Program-made: the position numbers and the translations under genes
The notes under the pieces: model-generated
Seen by the model: the letters and a program-made list of their open reading frames with translations, nothing else
The model's database searches: none
Told to the model about the DNA's origin: nothing
Shown here: positions 43,374 through 52,542 of the stretch, piece by piece
How positions within the stretch are numbered: position 1 is the first letter of the stretch
Layout: every line of letters begins with the position of its first letter
NCBI RefSeq assembly: GCF_014212055.1
Contig: NZ_JACJVO010000033.1
Location: forward strand, 62,001-126,000
Length of the DNA: 64,000 nt
Direction of reading: 5' to 3'
From: Cohnella zeiphila
Lineage (GTDB): Bacteria; Bacillota; Bacilli; Paenibacillales; Paenibacillaceae

Positions 43374-44012
43374 CTATTCGGTCCTGCCGCTGCCTCCATC
43401 TTGCGTTCCCCCCTTTTTGGAAAGTCTTTTTTCTGTCGGTCCGGTCCATCCGTACATGCCGGCCTCTACATTCTTCACATTTGTAAATCCCTTCTCCGCG
43501 AGCAGCTGACAGGCAAGATCGCTGCGGTTGCCCGTTCGGCAAACGATATGAATTTCGTCGTCCCGATTCCATTCATGGATGCGGCTTGCAAGCTCTCCGA
43601 GCGGAATGGATACCGCGCCTGGTATTCGACCGAACGCATATTCGGCCGGTTCCCGAACATCGAGGACCGTCAACTTCTCGCCTGCCGCCAGCTTCCTCTG
43701 CAGCTCTTCGGCCGATACGACATGCGGATGCTTCTTCTCATCCCGGGCTTCGTTAGGGCTCGACTTGCGGAGGTAATGCTTCAGCACATTCCCTTCTTCT
43801 ACTGTCCCCAGATACTGGTGACCCGTGTTCCTGGCCCATCCCTGAATGTCCGCAAGAGAGCCCTTGTCGGTTGCTTGAACTTCCATGACTTGGCCGGCCT
43901 CCAATTGATCCATCGCCTTCTTCGTTTTCACGATCGGCATCGGACAAGCCAGACCTTTGCAATCAAGCGTTTGATTCGCCTTGATTTCCGGCAATTCGAA
44001 AACCTCCTTCAT
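43374..44012 (-). CDS. TusA-rhodanese fusion sulfurtransferase (CstA-like)
   Basis: 212 residues. TusA domain at about 13-83 (CKGLACPMPIVKTKKAM; C23) and rhodanese domain at about 95-195 (HIVCRTGNRS; C158). A C-terminal tail rich in K, S and G follows. It takes sulfane sulfur and hands it to the dioxygenase. First gene of the operon, directly behind the CstR-type operator at 44021. Confidence 0.92.
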   Translation of the reverse strand: MKEVFELPEIKANQTLDCKGLACPMPIVKTKKAMDQLEAGQVMEVQATDKGSLADIQGWARNTGHQYLGTVEEGNVLKHYLRKSSPNEARDEKKHPHVVSAEELQRKLAAGEKLTVLDVREPAEYAFGRIPGAVSIPLGELASRIHEWNRDDEIHIVCRTGNRSDLACQLLAEKGFTNVKNVEAGMYGWTGPTEKRLSKKGGTQDGGSGRTE

Positions 44013-44020
44013 TTTTATAC

Positions 44021-44040
44021 ATATACCCCTATAGGTATAT
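44021..44040. promoter_or_regulatory. CstR operator of the persulfide operon
   Basis: ATATACCCCTATAGGTATAT, half-sites ATATACC and GGTATAT with six bases between. It lies 9 bases before the first start codon and matches the site upstream of cstR. Confidence 0.75.
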
Positions 44041-44143
44041 TACGAAGTCGAACTCTCCCTGTCAACCTGATCAATGTTGGTCGAATCGTCCAATAAAAAG
44101 GAAAAGGACCCGCCTTCGGTTAAGAAGAACGAGCCCTTGGTTC

Positions 44144-44509
44144 TTATTTATGTTTGAGATGCTGAAGCGTGGCGTCGAAAATATCGTCAATATGGGAATC
44201 GTCCAGCGAATAAAATACGGTTTTGCCCACTTTTCTTCGCTTGACCATGCGCATATTACGCAGGTACCGAAGCTGATGGGAAACCGCGGACTGCCCCATC
44301 CCGAGCAGCTCCGACAAGTCATGGACGCAAAGCTCTTGCTGCCGCATGGCGCATAGAAGCTTGACTCGAGTCGGATCGCTTAAAGCTTTGAACCATTCCG
44401 CCATATCCCGGACCAACGTTTCTTCGGGCATCTGCTGCTTGATTTGATCCAAGTCGACTTCGGTACCGCCGCAAGTTGCATCGCACTCTTCCGTCGCTTG
44501 TTGAATCAT
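44144..44509 (-). CDS. ArsR/SmtB-family metal-sensing repressor (CadC-like)
   Basis: 121 residues. The winged helix contains ALSDPTRVKLLCAMRQQELCVHDL and GQSAVSHQLRYLRNM. Cysteines C9 and C13 in the N-terminal arm with C53 and C61 resemble the Cd/Pb site of CadC, but the second cysteine of the usual ELCVC motif is histidine (ELCVHD). The C-terminal helix has SHIDDIFDATLQHLKH, like the zinc site of SmtB/CzrA. It probably controls the divergent P-type ATPase in response to Cd, Zn or Pb. Confidence 0.92.
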   Translation of the reverse strand: MIQQATEECDATCGGTEVDLDQIKQQMPEETLVRDMAEWFKALSDPTRVKLLCAMRQQELCVHDLSELLGMGQSAVSHQLRYLRNMRMVKRRKVGKTVFYSLDDSHIDDIFDATLQHLKHK

Positions 44510-44644
44510 AAGATCACCTCTTTACGACAATCGCTGATGATTCATTATAGCAGACGATCCTTTAATCAGAAAACTTTACGATTAGGATAGGGGCCGTATG
44601 CGGATTCGCTCTTTCGCCCAATATTCATAATGGATTAGAAAAGA

Positions 44645-44690
44645 TTGACACCCCCCTTTGTTAAAGAATATCATATGAACATATACTCAT
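44645..44690 (+). promoter_or_regulatory. Promoter and probable ArsR-type operator of cadA
   Basis: TTGACA (44645-44650), 18 bases, TATCAT (44669-44674), followed by ATGAACATATACTCAT (44675-44690), an ATGA/TCAT inverted repeat over the start site, as expected for a SmtB/CadC-type repressor. Confidence 0.6.
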
Positions 44691-44721
44691 TTGTTCTGCT
44701 TGGAAATGGAGCGGTGGCACG

Positions 44722-46905
44722 ATGGCGATGGAACTTCGGGTGAAAGGCTTATCCTGTTCGAATTGCACAAAGGAACTCGAGCAGGAAATCAAAAAGCTTG
44801 AGCATGGAGAAACGGCGAAATTAAGCTATAATTCCGGCAAGCTGACGGTGGATGAGAACGTCGACTTGGAGAAAGTCAAACGGATCTTAAAATCGGACGG
44901 CGCTTCTCTGGAGCTGCCCCCTTCGCAAGAAGGACGCGAGAAGATCAACTCAAACGAACAGCTTCACCAACATCATCATGAACATGAACACGACGATCAT
45001 GGTCATGATAACACTAACGATCACAGCCCCGATCACGGCCACGATCACGGAGCCGCTGGCTCGAAACGAATCATCGGGCTTTTGGCCGTCTCCGCCCTGC
45101 TGTATGCCGGCACCATGATTACACAAGGAATCATGGCGCCGGCGTTCTATATTTCGCTTTACATTCTCGCTTCGCTTCTTAGCGGGTACTCGACTTTCCG
45201 GCGCGGGTTGAAGAACCTTGCGAAGTTCAAGTTCAACATCGACACCTTGATGACGATCGCTCTCGCGGGAGCGGCAGCTATCGGGGATTGGAAGGAAGCG
45301 ACGCTGGTCGCCATCCTGTTCGGCCTGAACGAGCTGCTGGAAGGCATGGGAATGGAGAGAGCCCGCAAGTCGATGGAGATGCTGCTGCAGGTTGCGCCCA
45401 AGGAAGCCGTGAGGCTGGACAACGGCACCGAGACGGTTGTTCCGATCGCAACCCTGAAGGTCGGCGATACCGTTATCGTCAGGCCCGGAGAAAAGATTCC
45501 TTCCGACGGCACGGTTGCCGGCGGGAAAAGTTCCGTGAACGAAGCCGCCATTACCGGCGAATCCCTTCCCGTGGAGAAAGCGGGCGGCGAGCCCGTCTTC
45601 GGCGGCAGCATCAATAACGAAGGCGTTCTGCAGATCCGCATCGACAAAGCGTACGAGGACTCATCGCTGGCCAAAATTCTTCATCTGGTGCAGGAAGCGC
45701 AAGAAACCAAAACGCCGACGGAGCTGTTCATCAACAAGTTTTCGAAATATTACACGCCGCTCATTATCATTTTCGCCATTCTGGTATTCCTTATCCCCCC
45801 TCTTCTTCTTAGGGGCGAGTGGTCCAAATGGCTTTATCAAGGCTTGGCGGTTCTCATCGTAGGATGCCCTTGCGCGCTGATTCTGTCTTCTCCTATCGCG
45901 ATCGTATCCGGCATTACCCGCAATGCGCGGAACGGGATCCTGATTAAAGGCGGGGTTTTCCTCGAACAGCTCGGGAAGCTGGACACGATCGCCTTCGACA
46001 AAACCGGAACGCTGACCAAAGGCGAGCCCTTTGTGGAGAAAACGGTTGTCTACGATGAAGCAAGGTTCTACTCCGTCGCCGGCGCGATCGAGAAAGCCTC
46101 GGTTCACCCGCTGGCAAAAGCGGTGATGAAGGAAATCGACCGGCTGGGAACACCGATCGGGGAAGCCGATGACATCGAGACCGTATCCGGTCAAGGAATC
46201 ACGGCGACCTGCGACGGAAAAAAGTACTGGCTGGGCAATGAGAAAAGCATCTCTCATCTAACTTTTACGGAGGAGGTTCGCTCCGCCGTTCAAAGTCTGA
46301 AAGAAGATGGCTTGACCCTTGTCCTCTTGGCCGATGAACGCGAAGTGCTGGGGATGTTCGGGATTGCCGACGAGATTCGGGAGGAAAGCGCGGGCGTGAT
46401 CGGCGAGCTTCACCGCAGCGGGATCCGCCGTACGGTGATGCTGACCGGGGACCACCGGAAGACGGCCGAGAAGGTGGCCATAGCGGTCGGCGTCAGCGAA
46501 TACCACGGCGGCCTTCTTCCCGAAGACAAAGTGGCCAAGGTTAAACAACTGGCCGCGACCGGCTCGGTCGGCATGATCGGCGACGGCATCAATGACGCCC
46601 CTGCCCTGGCCTCCGCCCAGCTCGGCATCGCCATGGGCAAAGGAACGGACAGCGCCATCGAGACCGCCGACATCGTTCTCATGCAGGATCATCTCGGCAA
46701 ACTGCCGACGGCGATCCGGATCGCCAGGCGAGTCAATCATATCATTCGATTCAATATCGGGATGGCATTAGGCCTGAAATTGATCGCCTTGCTGCTGACG
46801 ATTCCCGGCTGGCTGACGCTTTGGATCGCGATCCTCTCCGACATGGGCGCCACGATCTTCGTCACCCTGGTCAGTCTGACGATCCTGATTCAAAAACGTT
46901 CTTGA
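44722..46905 (+). CDS. cadA: Heavy-metal P-type ATPase, CadA type (Cd/Zn/Pb export)
   Basis: 727 residues. The N-terminal metal-binding domain has CSNC (C12, C15); a histidine- and aspartate-rich linker follows (about 85-112). Core motifs: TGES in the actuator, the membrane CPC (C382, C384), phosphorylated DKTGT (D426), the HP motif (SVHPLAKA) and GDGINDAPALA. CPC with the nearby residues fits Cd2+/Zn2+/Pb2+ rather than Cu+. It pumps toxic divalent metals out; the neighbouring CadC-like repressor fits. Confidence 0.95.
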   Translation: MAMELRVKGLSCSNCTKELEQEIKKLEHGETAKLSYNSGKLTVDENVDLEKVKRILKSDGASLELPPSQEGREKINSNEQLHQHHHEHEHDDHGHDNTNDHSPDHGHDHGAAGSKRIIGLLAVSALLYAGTMITQGIMAPAFYISLYILASLLSGYSTFRRGLKNLAKFKFNIDTLMTIALAGAAAIGDWKEATLVAILFGLNELLEGMGMERARKSMEMLLQVAPKEAVRLDNGTETVVPIATLKVGDTVIVRPGEKIPSDGTVAGGKSSVNEAAITGESLPVEKAGGEPVFGGSINNEGVLQIRIDKAYEDSSLAKILHLVQEAQETKTPTELFINKFSKYYTPLIIIFAILVFLIPPLLLRGEWSKWLYQGLAVLIVGCPCALILSSPIAIVSGITRNARNGILIKGGVFLEQLGKLDTIAFDKTGTLTKGEPFVEKTVVYDEARFYSVAGAIEKASVHPLAKAVMKEIDRLGTPIGEADDIETVSGQGITATCDGKKYWLGNEKSISHLTFTEEVRSAVQSLKEDGLTLVLLADEREVLGMFGIADEIREESAGVIGELHRSGIRRTVMLTGDHRKTAEKVAIAVGVSEYHGGLLPEDKVAKVKQLAATGSVGMIGDGINDAPALASAQLGIAMGKGTDSAIETADIVLMQDHLGKLPTAIRIARRVNHIIRFNIGMALGLKLIALLLTIPGWLTLWIAILSDMGATIFVTLVSLTILIQKRS

Positions 46906-46981
46906 CCTCCATGACCCCGTTTCATGAACCCAAGCATTTCGATTGGAGGTTATGCTCCGGACATGCGCCCCATGATGAGAG

Positions 46982-48331
46982 CTACGCAAGCTTGCGGACC
47001 CAATTGCGTGTCCTGCGATACCATAAAAACAATAGGGCACGCAGAGCATTGTCGAGTGCAATGCTAATCCATACCGCCGGAAGTCCGAAGTCCAAATACC
47101 AAGCGAAAATATAGACGCCCAAGGTGCGGACTCCCCAAATTCCGATCATGGTCGCGATCATGGGGAACTTCGTATTTCCTCCCGCCTGTATGGCTGAGGT
47201 GTCGACCAGTACGGCTGCCAAGAAGGGTTGCGAAATAATATCAATGGCCAGGATCGTCAGAAGCAAGTGCAGGACGTTTGAATCGCGGGTAAACAATAAT
47301 CCGATCCAGGGGCTGAACACGCATAATAAAATCGCCACGCTTGTCATCGATACAGCCGACAGGATGTAGCTCCACCTGCGATAAGTTCGGACGTTCTCCT
47401 CGTCACCGCTGCCAATCGCTTGGCCAATGGCGGCTGTGGCAGCCGTGGCAAAACCGGACCCGATCGTAAAGCCGAAGGTTGTTATCGTACCCGCAATATT
47501 ATGGGTTGCATATACATCGACGCCCATTCGAACGATTAAGCCGAAGTAAACGACTTGCCCGAGACGCATGGACAACCGTTCTAAAGCCGCCGGTACGGCA
47601 AACTTCGTCATATTCCAACTATAGGAAGCGGAAACCTTCAAATCCCGTTTGGAAAGCGAAATCGCCTCTATCTTCCGCGACTTCAGCCATAATCGCGCAA
47701 GCGCATAGGTACGCGCCGCAACCATCGCGATCGCTGCGCCTGAAAGCCCAAGCCCGTGAAAGGAACCTGCGCCGAAGATCAAAAAGGAATCCAGGACGAC
47801 GTGAAGGATATTCATTTCAAGCCCGACGCGCAAAGGAGTTCTGGTATCCCCGATCGCACGAAAGGAGGCGGATTGAGCCGTGAACAGAGCGATTAACGGC
47901 GATATGCCGAGCACAACGCAAAAATAGGAGTAGGCGGCGTTTTCCAGCTCCCCATATGCCCCCATGATATGCAGAAGAGGGCCGGCTCCCAAAACGGAAA
48001 CGAGGGATGCAACAAGTCCGACAAGGAATGCAATGAGGAAGCCATGCCATACGGCAGAACGGCCCCGTCCGATGTCTTTAGCTCCGTATGCGCGTGATAA
48101 ATATACCGATAGAGCCGCCGAAATCGCTGTAAAGACTCCGATATAGGTCATGCTATAAACGTTCGTTACACCGACGGCGTCAATGGCAAGCAGCCCCATC
48201 TTGGCAATGAAGAACGAATCCGCAACACCTAGAAGATTTTGCAAATAGGCTTCTCCGATTGCCGGAATCGCTATATTCAAAATTCGCCTGGCTTGCTGCG
48301 GGAGCTGGAACAAATTCGCACACCTCTTCAT
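46982..48331 (-). CDS. MATE-family efflux transporter
   Basis: 449 residues, about 12 helices in two related halves (IAIPAIGEAYLQNLLGVADSF and AVPAALERLSMRLGQVVYF). MATE proteins export organic cations or drugs against Na+ or H+. The start is uncertain, as no good ribosome binding site is near the ATG at 48331. A palindrome 27 bases upstream suggests repression by an unknown regulator. Confidence 0.92.
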   Translation of the reverse strand: MKRCANLFQLPQQARRILNIAIPAIGEAYLQNLLGVADSFFIAKMGLLAIDAVGVTNVYSMTYIGVFTAISAALSVYLSRAYGAKDIGRGRSAVWHGFLIAFLVGLVASLVSVLGAGPLLHIMGAYGELENAAYSYFCVVLGISPLIALFTAQSASFRAIGDTRTPLRVGLEMNILHVVLDSFLIFGAGSFHGLGLSGAAIAMVAARTYALARLWLKSRKIEAISLSKRDLKVSASYSWNMTKFAVPAALERLSMRLGQVVYFGLIVRMGVDVYATHNIAGTITTFGFTIGSGFATAATAAIGQAIGSGDEENVRTYRRWSYILSAVSMTSVAILLCVFSPWIGLLFTRDSNVLHLLLTILAIDIISQPFLAAVLVDTSAIQAGGNTKFPMIATMIGIWGVRTLGVYIFAWYLDFGLPAVWISIALDNALRALLFLWYRRTRNWVRKLA

Positions 48332-48357
48332 TAGATCGCTAATCCGGCCTCGATATT

Positions 48358-48378
48358 ATATCCCCCTAAGAGGGATAT
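48358..48378. promoter_or_regulatory. Palindrome upstream of the MATE gene
   Basis: ATATCCC, seven bases, GGGATAT: perfect 7-bp arms. Position just before the start codon fits an operator. Confidence 0.5.
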
Positions 48379-48450
48379 TTAAAGTGCTAATGTCTATAAC
48401 GGACGTTTAGCGGAGAATGAAGTGAACGTCAGATAAAAATCAATAAATAA

Positions 48451-48489
48451 GGACGTGCGCCTGGGATACGTTATCCCAAGTGTACGTCC
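48451..48489. terminator. Terminator after qoxD
   Basis: GGACGT...TGGGATA, CGT, TATCCCA...ACGTCC: long stem with small internal bulges, T-rich on both sides. Ends the qox operon on the minus strand. Confidence 0.75.
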
Positions 48490-48521
48490 TTTTCCTTTCT
48501 TGACACGGTGATTTACGCCGC

Positions 48522-48851
48522 CTAATACATCTTGTTGTTAGCCATGATCCAGATCGAGCCGGCGATCACCGTTACGACCACGACGATGCCGAGGATGAGC
48601 GCCATTAAATTGTAGCGAGGCCCTTTCTCTTCGCGAAGGTGCATGAAGAACAGCAGCTGGACGGCAAACTGCAGGACCGCCGCGACGAGAATGACGAGCA
48701 GCGCCCCCATCCCCGTCATCCACCTGTTCAAGACAGCCAGCAGCGGAATGATCGTCAGGACGATAGAGAGAGCGAATCCCGTCGCGTATTCCTTGAGCGA
48801 TCCATGCCTGCCCTCTTCTGCGCCGTGACCGTGGCCGCCATGCATTCCCAC
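48522..48851 (-). CDS. qoxD: Quinol oxidase subunit IV
   Basis: GTG start with GGGAG nine bases upstream; 109 residues. A histidine- and glycine-rich tail of about 15 residues precedes three helices; GSLKEYATGFALSIVLTIIP and LLFFMHLREEKG and GSIWIMANNKMY parallel CyoD. It assists assembly and stability of the oxidase. It starts one base after qoxC ends. Confidence 0.93.
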   Translation of the reverse strand: MGMHGGHGHGAEEGRHGSLKEYATGFALSIVLTIIPLLAVLNRWMTGMGALLVILVAAVLQFAVQLLFFMHLREEKGPRYNLMALILGIVVVVTVIAGSIWIMANNKMY

Positions 48852-48852
48852 C

Positions 48853-49464
48853 TTATATCACTCCCATCAAATAGACGATCGAGAACACGAAGATCCACAC
48901 GGCATCGAGAAAATGCCAGTACAGGCTCGTGATTTGCACCTTGCGAACCGTTACCGGAGTGATGCCGTGACGGCTCAGCTGCAGGATGAGCGCTAGAATC
49001 CAGAAGAAGCCGACGGACACGTGCAGCCCATGAGTGCCCACGAGCGTAAAGAACCCCGATAAGAACGCGCTTGTGCGGATCGTATGCCCTTCCGAGACAA
49101 GCTTCAGGAATTCGGATGCCTCCAGTCCGATAAAACAGGCGCCGAGCAGAATCGTTACGGCCAGCCAGCCGATCAGCCCTTTTCGGCTCCCGTTGTTCAT
49201 GGCCAGGACGGCCAGCCCGCTCGTAAAGCTGCTAGTCAGCAGGATGAACGTTTCGGCGATGACGCCGGGCATTTCGATAATGTCCTTCGGTCCCGGTCCG
49301 CCCGCCGTGCTGTTCTTCAAAACGGCGAATGTCGCGAATAGGACGGAGAACAGGATGCAGTCCGTGATCAGGAAGAGCCAAAAGCCGAATTTGCGGAGCT
49401 CCTCCAGATCGTGATGTCCGTCTTCGTGGACAATATGATGCGTATGATCGGCAGAATGCGCCAT
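48853..49464 (-). CDS. qoxC: Quinol oxidase subunit III
   Basis: The ATG at 49464 overlaps the qoxB stop (TGATG); 203 residues. Five helices with KFGFWLFLITDCILFSVLF, and VGTHGLHVSVGFFWIL, typical of CyoC/QoxC. The N-terminal tail is histidine-rich. Part of the proton-pumping terminal oxidase in the cell membrane. Confidence 0.94.
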   Translation of the reverse strand: MAHSADHTHHIVHEDGHHDLEELRKFGFWLFLITDCILFSVLFATFAVLKNSTAGGPGPKDIIEMPGVIAETFILLTSSFTSGLAVLAMNNGSRKGLIGWLAVTILLGACFIGLEASEFLKLVSEGHTIRTSAFLSGFFTLVGTHGLHVSVGFFWILALILQLSRHGITPVTVRKVQITSLYWHFLDAVWIFVFSIVYLMGVI

Positions 49465-51434
49465 CACACCGTCCTCCTCGCCGCAGCTTCCCTGCGTTTG
49501 ATTTCGTCCACGGAGATGTAATAGTCGGTATCGTAATTGAACGAATGCGCGAGCAACGTCGCCGCGACGCCAAGAAAACCCGGGATCGCGATCCACAACC
49601 AGTGGAACACGAGACCGAATCCGGCCGTGAACCAGCAGATCGCTTGAAGGAACGGGATCGCGGAGTTTTTCGGCATATGGATCGGACTCAGCTCTTGCCT
49701 CTTTTTCTCGGCTTTTCCGGCAGCCATGCGCTGTTTCTCTTCCCACCACTCGTCGCGGTCCGTCACGATCGGCGTCGTCGCGAAGTTATAGAGCGGAGCC
49801 GGCGACGGGATCGACCATTCCAGCGTGCGGCCTCCCCACGGATCGCCGGTCGTATCCATCTCCATAAACTTGATGCTGTGGGCGATCTGCCATACCAGGA
49901 ACAAGAAGCCGATGCCCATCAGGAAGCCGCCGACCGTTGACGCGAAGTTCAGCCCCCACCAGCCTTTATCCCATCCGTACGTGCTGATCCGACGGGTCAT
50001 TCCGTCCAGTCCGACGACGTATTGCGGCATGAAACAAACGTAAAATCCGATGTTCCACACCCAAAACGCCCATTTTCCGATTGTCTCGTTAAGTTTAAAA
50101 CCGAATATTTTGGGCCACCAGTAGAAAAGTCCCGCGAAGTAACCGAAGACGGCTCCTCCGATCAGCACTTGATGGAAGTGGGCGATCAGGAAATAACTGT
50201 TGTGGAACTGGAAGTCCGCCGGCGCGACAGAGAGCATCACCCCCGTCATCCCGCCGATGACGAAGCACGGGATAAACGCGATGGTCCACAACATCGGAGT
50301 CGGGAAGGAGAGCCGGCCCCGATACATCGTAAACAGCCAATTGAAGATTTTTACGCCCGTCGGAATCGAGATGATCATCGTCGATATCGCGAAAAAAGTA
50401 TTGACGTTGGCGCCGGAGCCCATCGTGAAGAAGTGATGAAGCCACGTGTAGTAAGACACGACGCTGATGGCCATCATCGCGAATACCATCGACGCGTAGC
50501 CGAACAGCCGTTTCTTCGAAAAGGTCGCGACGACCTCGGAATAGACGCCGAATGCGGGCAGCACGACGATGTACACCTCGGGATGCCCCCACATCCAGAT
50601 CAGGTTGACGTACATCATGGCATTGCCGCCGCCGTCCATCGTGAAAATATGCGCTCCCAAATACCGGTCCACGAACAAAAGCGCGAGCGTCACCGTCAAG
50701 ACGGGAAACGCAGCAATGATCGCGATACAGCTTGCCAGCACCGACCACGTAAACATCGGCATCCTGGACCAGCTCATCCCCGGGGCGCGCATCTTGACGA
50801 TCGTAGCGATGAAATTGATTCCCGTCATGAGCGAGCCGATCCCGGAAATTTGCACGCCCCAAATATAGAAATCTTCCCCTACGCCGGGGCTCCCCGTCAT
50901 TTCCGACAGCGGAGGGTACGACAGCCAGCCCGCGTCCGCCGAGCCTCCGATGACGAAGGACATATTGAACAGCATCGCGCCAAAGAAGAACAGCCAGAAG
51001 CTCAGCGCGTTCAGGAACGGGAACGCAACGTCGCGCGCTCCGATTTGCAGCGGAACTGCGATATTGAACAAACCGAACATGAGAGGCATCGCCATGAACA
51101 GAATCATAATGACTCCATGCGTCGTGAACACCTGATTGTAATGCTCGGGCGAGAGGAACTTCATATCGGGGAAGGAAAGCTGCGTCCTCAACATCAAGGC
51201 GTCGAAGCCGCCGCGGAACAGCATGAGCAGGGCGGAGACGATGTACATGATGCCGACCCGCTTATGGTCGACGGTCGTCAGCCACTCGCGCCAGAGCCAG
51301 CCCCACTTCTTGAAGTACGTCAAGGCGAAGACGATGGCGATCACGGTTACCACGATAGCGACGTCCGCCCCGTAGATCAAGGGATCGCCCGTGACGAAAA
51401 ACCAGGAAGCGAAGTTTATCAGCTTGTCCAGCAC
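49464..51434 (-). CDS. qoxB: Quinol oxidase subunit I (haem-copper)
   Basis: 656 residues, 15 or so helices. Haem and copper ligands: WGHPEVY (H and the cross-linked Y), WLHHFFT, and the C-terminal AHFHQV histidines. The quinol-site residues known from E. coli cytochrome bo3 (R71, D75, H98, Q101) are kept as RGGFD and EHYNQ, so the donor is quinol, not cytochrome c. Whether haem A or O is used cannot be told from sequence. Confidence 0.96.
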   Translation of the reverse strand: MLDKLINFASWFFVTGDPLIYGADVAIVVTVIAIVFALTYFKKWGWLWREWLTTVDHKRVGIMYIVSALLMLFRGGFDALMLRTQLSFPDMKFLSPEHYNQVFTTHGVIMILFMAMPLMFGLFNIAVPLQIGARDVAFPFLNALSFWLFFFGAMLFNMSFVIGGSADAGWLSYPPLSEMTGSPGVGEDFYIWGVQISGIGSLMTGINFIATIVKMRAPGMSWSRMPMFTWSVLASCIAIIAAFPVLTVTLALLFVDRYLGAHIFTMDGGGNAMMYVNLIWMWGHPEVYIVVLPAFGVYSEVVATFSKKRLFGYASMVFAMMAISVVSYYTWLHHFFTMGSGANVNTFFAISTMIISIPTGVKIFNWLFTMYRGRLSFPTPMLWTIAFIPCFVIGGMTGVMLSVAPADFQFHNSYFLIAHFHQVLIGGAVFGYFAGLFYWWPKIFGFKLNETIGKWAFWVWNIGFYVCFMPQYVVGLDGMTRRISTYGWDKGWWGLNFASTVGGFLMGIGFLFLVWQIAHSIKFMEMDTTGDPWGGRTLEWSIPSPAPLYNFATTPIVTDRDEWWEEKQRMAAGKAEKKRQELSPIHMPKNSAIPFLQAICWFTAGFGLVFHWLWIAIPGFLGVAATLLAHSFNYDTDYYISVDEIKRREAAARRTV

Positions 51435-51443
51435 GAAATTTCC

Positions 51444-52466
51444 CTACTTTCGTTGGTCTTGGGCGGAGTCTGAACCATGGATCATGTGACCGTGATGACC
51501 GGCATGGACGCTGGGCTCCGAGTCGGGAGCTAGCTGTCCCCCTTCGGTATGCTCCGTCGCAAGCCCGCCGCTTAGCGTAATCGCCTTCCGGCCGATCCCC
51601 GCAGGAGCTCCCCGGCTCATGGAATACTCGTGCACGATCTTATGGAATAGCCCCGGGGAAATGGAAGCGAAGGTCAACTGGCCGGAAGTCCCCGGGCGGG
51701 CCAGCTGTCGATAGCTATCCTCCGTCAGCGCGTTTCCGCTCGCCTTGGCGTCGGCCACCCATTTGTCGAAATCGGCCCGTTTGACGGCCTCCGTCGTGAA
51801 AGCCATCTTCGCGAATTCGCGTCCGGTAAAGTTGGCTCCGGTCCCCATGTAGGATCCCGGCTCGTCGGCCTGCAGGTGCAGCGTCGTCGCCATTCCGGAC
51901 ATCGTGTAGACCATGCCGCCGAGCTGGGGAACCCAGAAGGAGTTCATGGGTCCGTCGGAGGTCAACTCGAACCGGATCGGGGTCTTCTCCGGAATGACCA
52001 AATAGTTGACGGTAGCAATGCCTTGGTCCGGATACTGAAAAAGCCATTTCCAGTCCAGCGACGCAACCTGGACGGTGACCGGTCTGACATCGGAACGGAG
52101 AGGCTTTGCCGGATCCAGCTCGTGCGTATATCTCCCCGTCACGACTGCCAATACGAGAATGAGGACGACGGGAACCCCCCACCAGATGATTTCCAGCTTC
52201 GTGCTGTGGGACCACTCGGGCTGATAAGGAGCTTCGCTGCTCCTCTTCTCGCGAAAACGCCACAGGATCCATACCATAAGCAGCAGCACGGGTACGGTCA
52301 CGATGAGGCAAAGCCCGACCGTAAAATAAATCAGGTCGCGCTGCTGAGAGCCGACCGGTCCCTTCGGATCGAAGACGATCATCGACTTGCACCCGGCGGC
52401 CACGAGGGTTATAGCCGCCAGCATCGGGAATGCGGCGAACCGTCTGACGATCGACAAGAATTTCAT
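51444..52466 (-). CDS. qoxA: Quinol oxidase subunit II
   Basis: 340 residues, AGGAGA before the ATG. A lipobox (LVAAGC) gives a lipid anchor, followed by two helices and a cupredoxin-like domain with SLDWKWLFQYPDQGIATVNY. The CuA ligands of cytochrome c oxidase are absent, as in QoxA/CyoA. The C-terminal tail of about 55 residues is histidine-rich (HAGHHGHMIHG), longer than usual. First subunit gene of the operon. Confidence 0.94.
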   Translation of the reverse strand: MKFLSIVRRFAAFPMLAAITLVAAGCKSMIVFDPKGPVGSQQRDLIYFTVGLCLIVTVPVLLLMVWILWRFREKRSSEAPYQPEWSHSTKLEIIWWGVPVVLILVLAVVTGRYTHELDPAKPLRSDVRPVTVQVASLDWKWLFQYPDQGIATVNYLVIPEKTPIRFELTSDGPMNSFWVPQLGGMVYTMSGMATTLHLQADEPGSYMGTGANFTGREFAKMAFTTEAVKRADFDKWVADAKASGNALTEDSYRQLARPGTSGQLTFASISPGLFHKIVHEYSMSRGAPAGIGRKAITLSGGLATEHTEGGQLAPDSEPSVHAGHHGHMIHGSDSAQDQRK

Positions 52467-52542
52467 GAGTCGCTCTCTCCTGCCGCGTGATGCCTTGCGG
52501 GCTCTTGTTGTAACCGATCATGTCAATCTTTCCCCGTTACTT

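Noticed and set aside
44980..45055. CAT/GAT-rich tract considered as a microsatellite
   Set aside because: It is in frame in cadA and encodes a histidine- and aspartate-rich metal-binding linker common in this family.
50022..51473. 483-codon plus-strand open frame rich in R, H and D
   Set aside because: Antisense shadow of qoxB, whose sequence is strongly conserved on the other strand.
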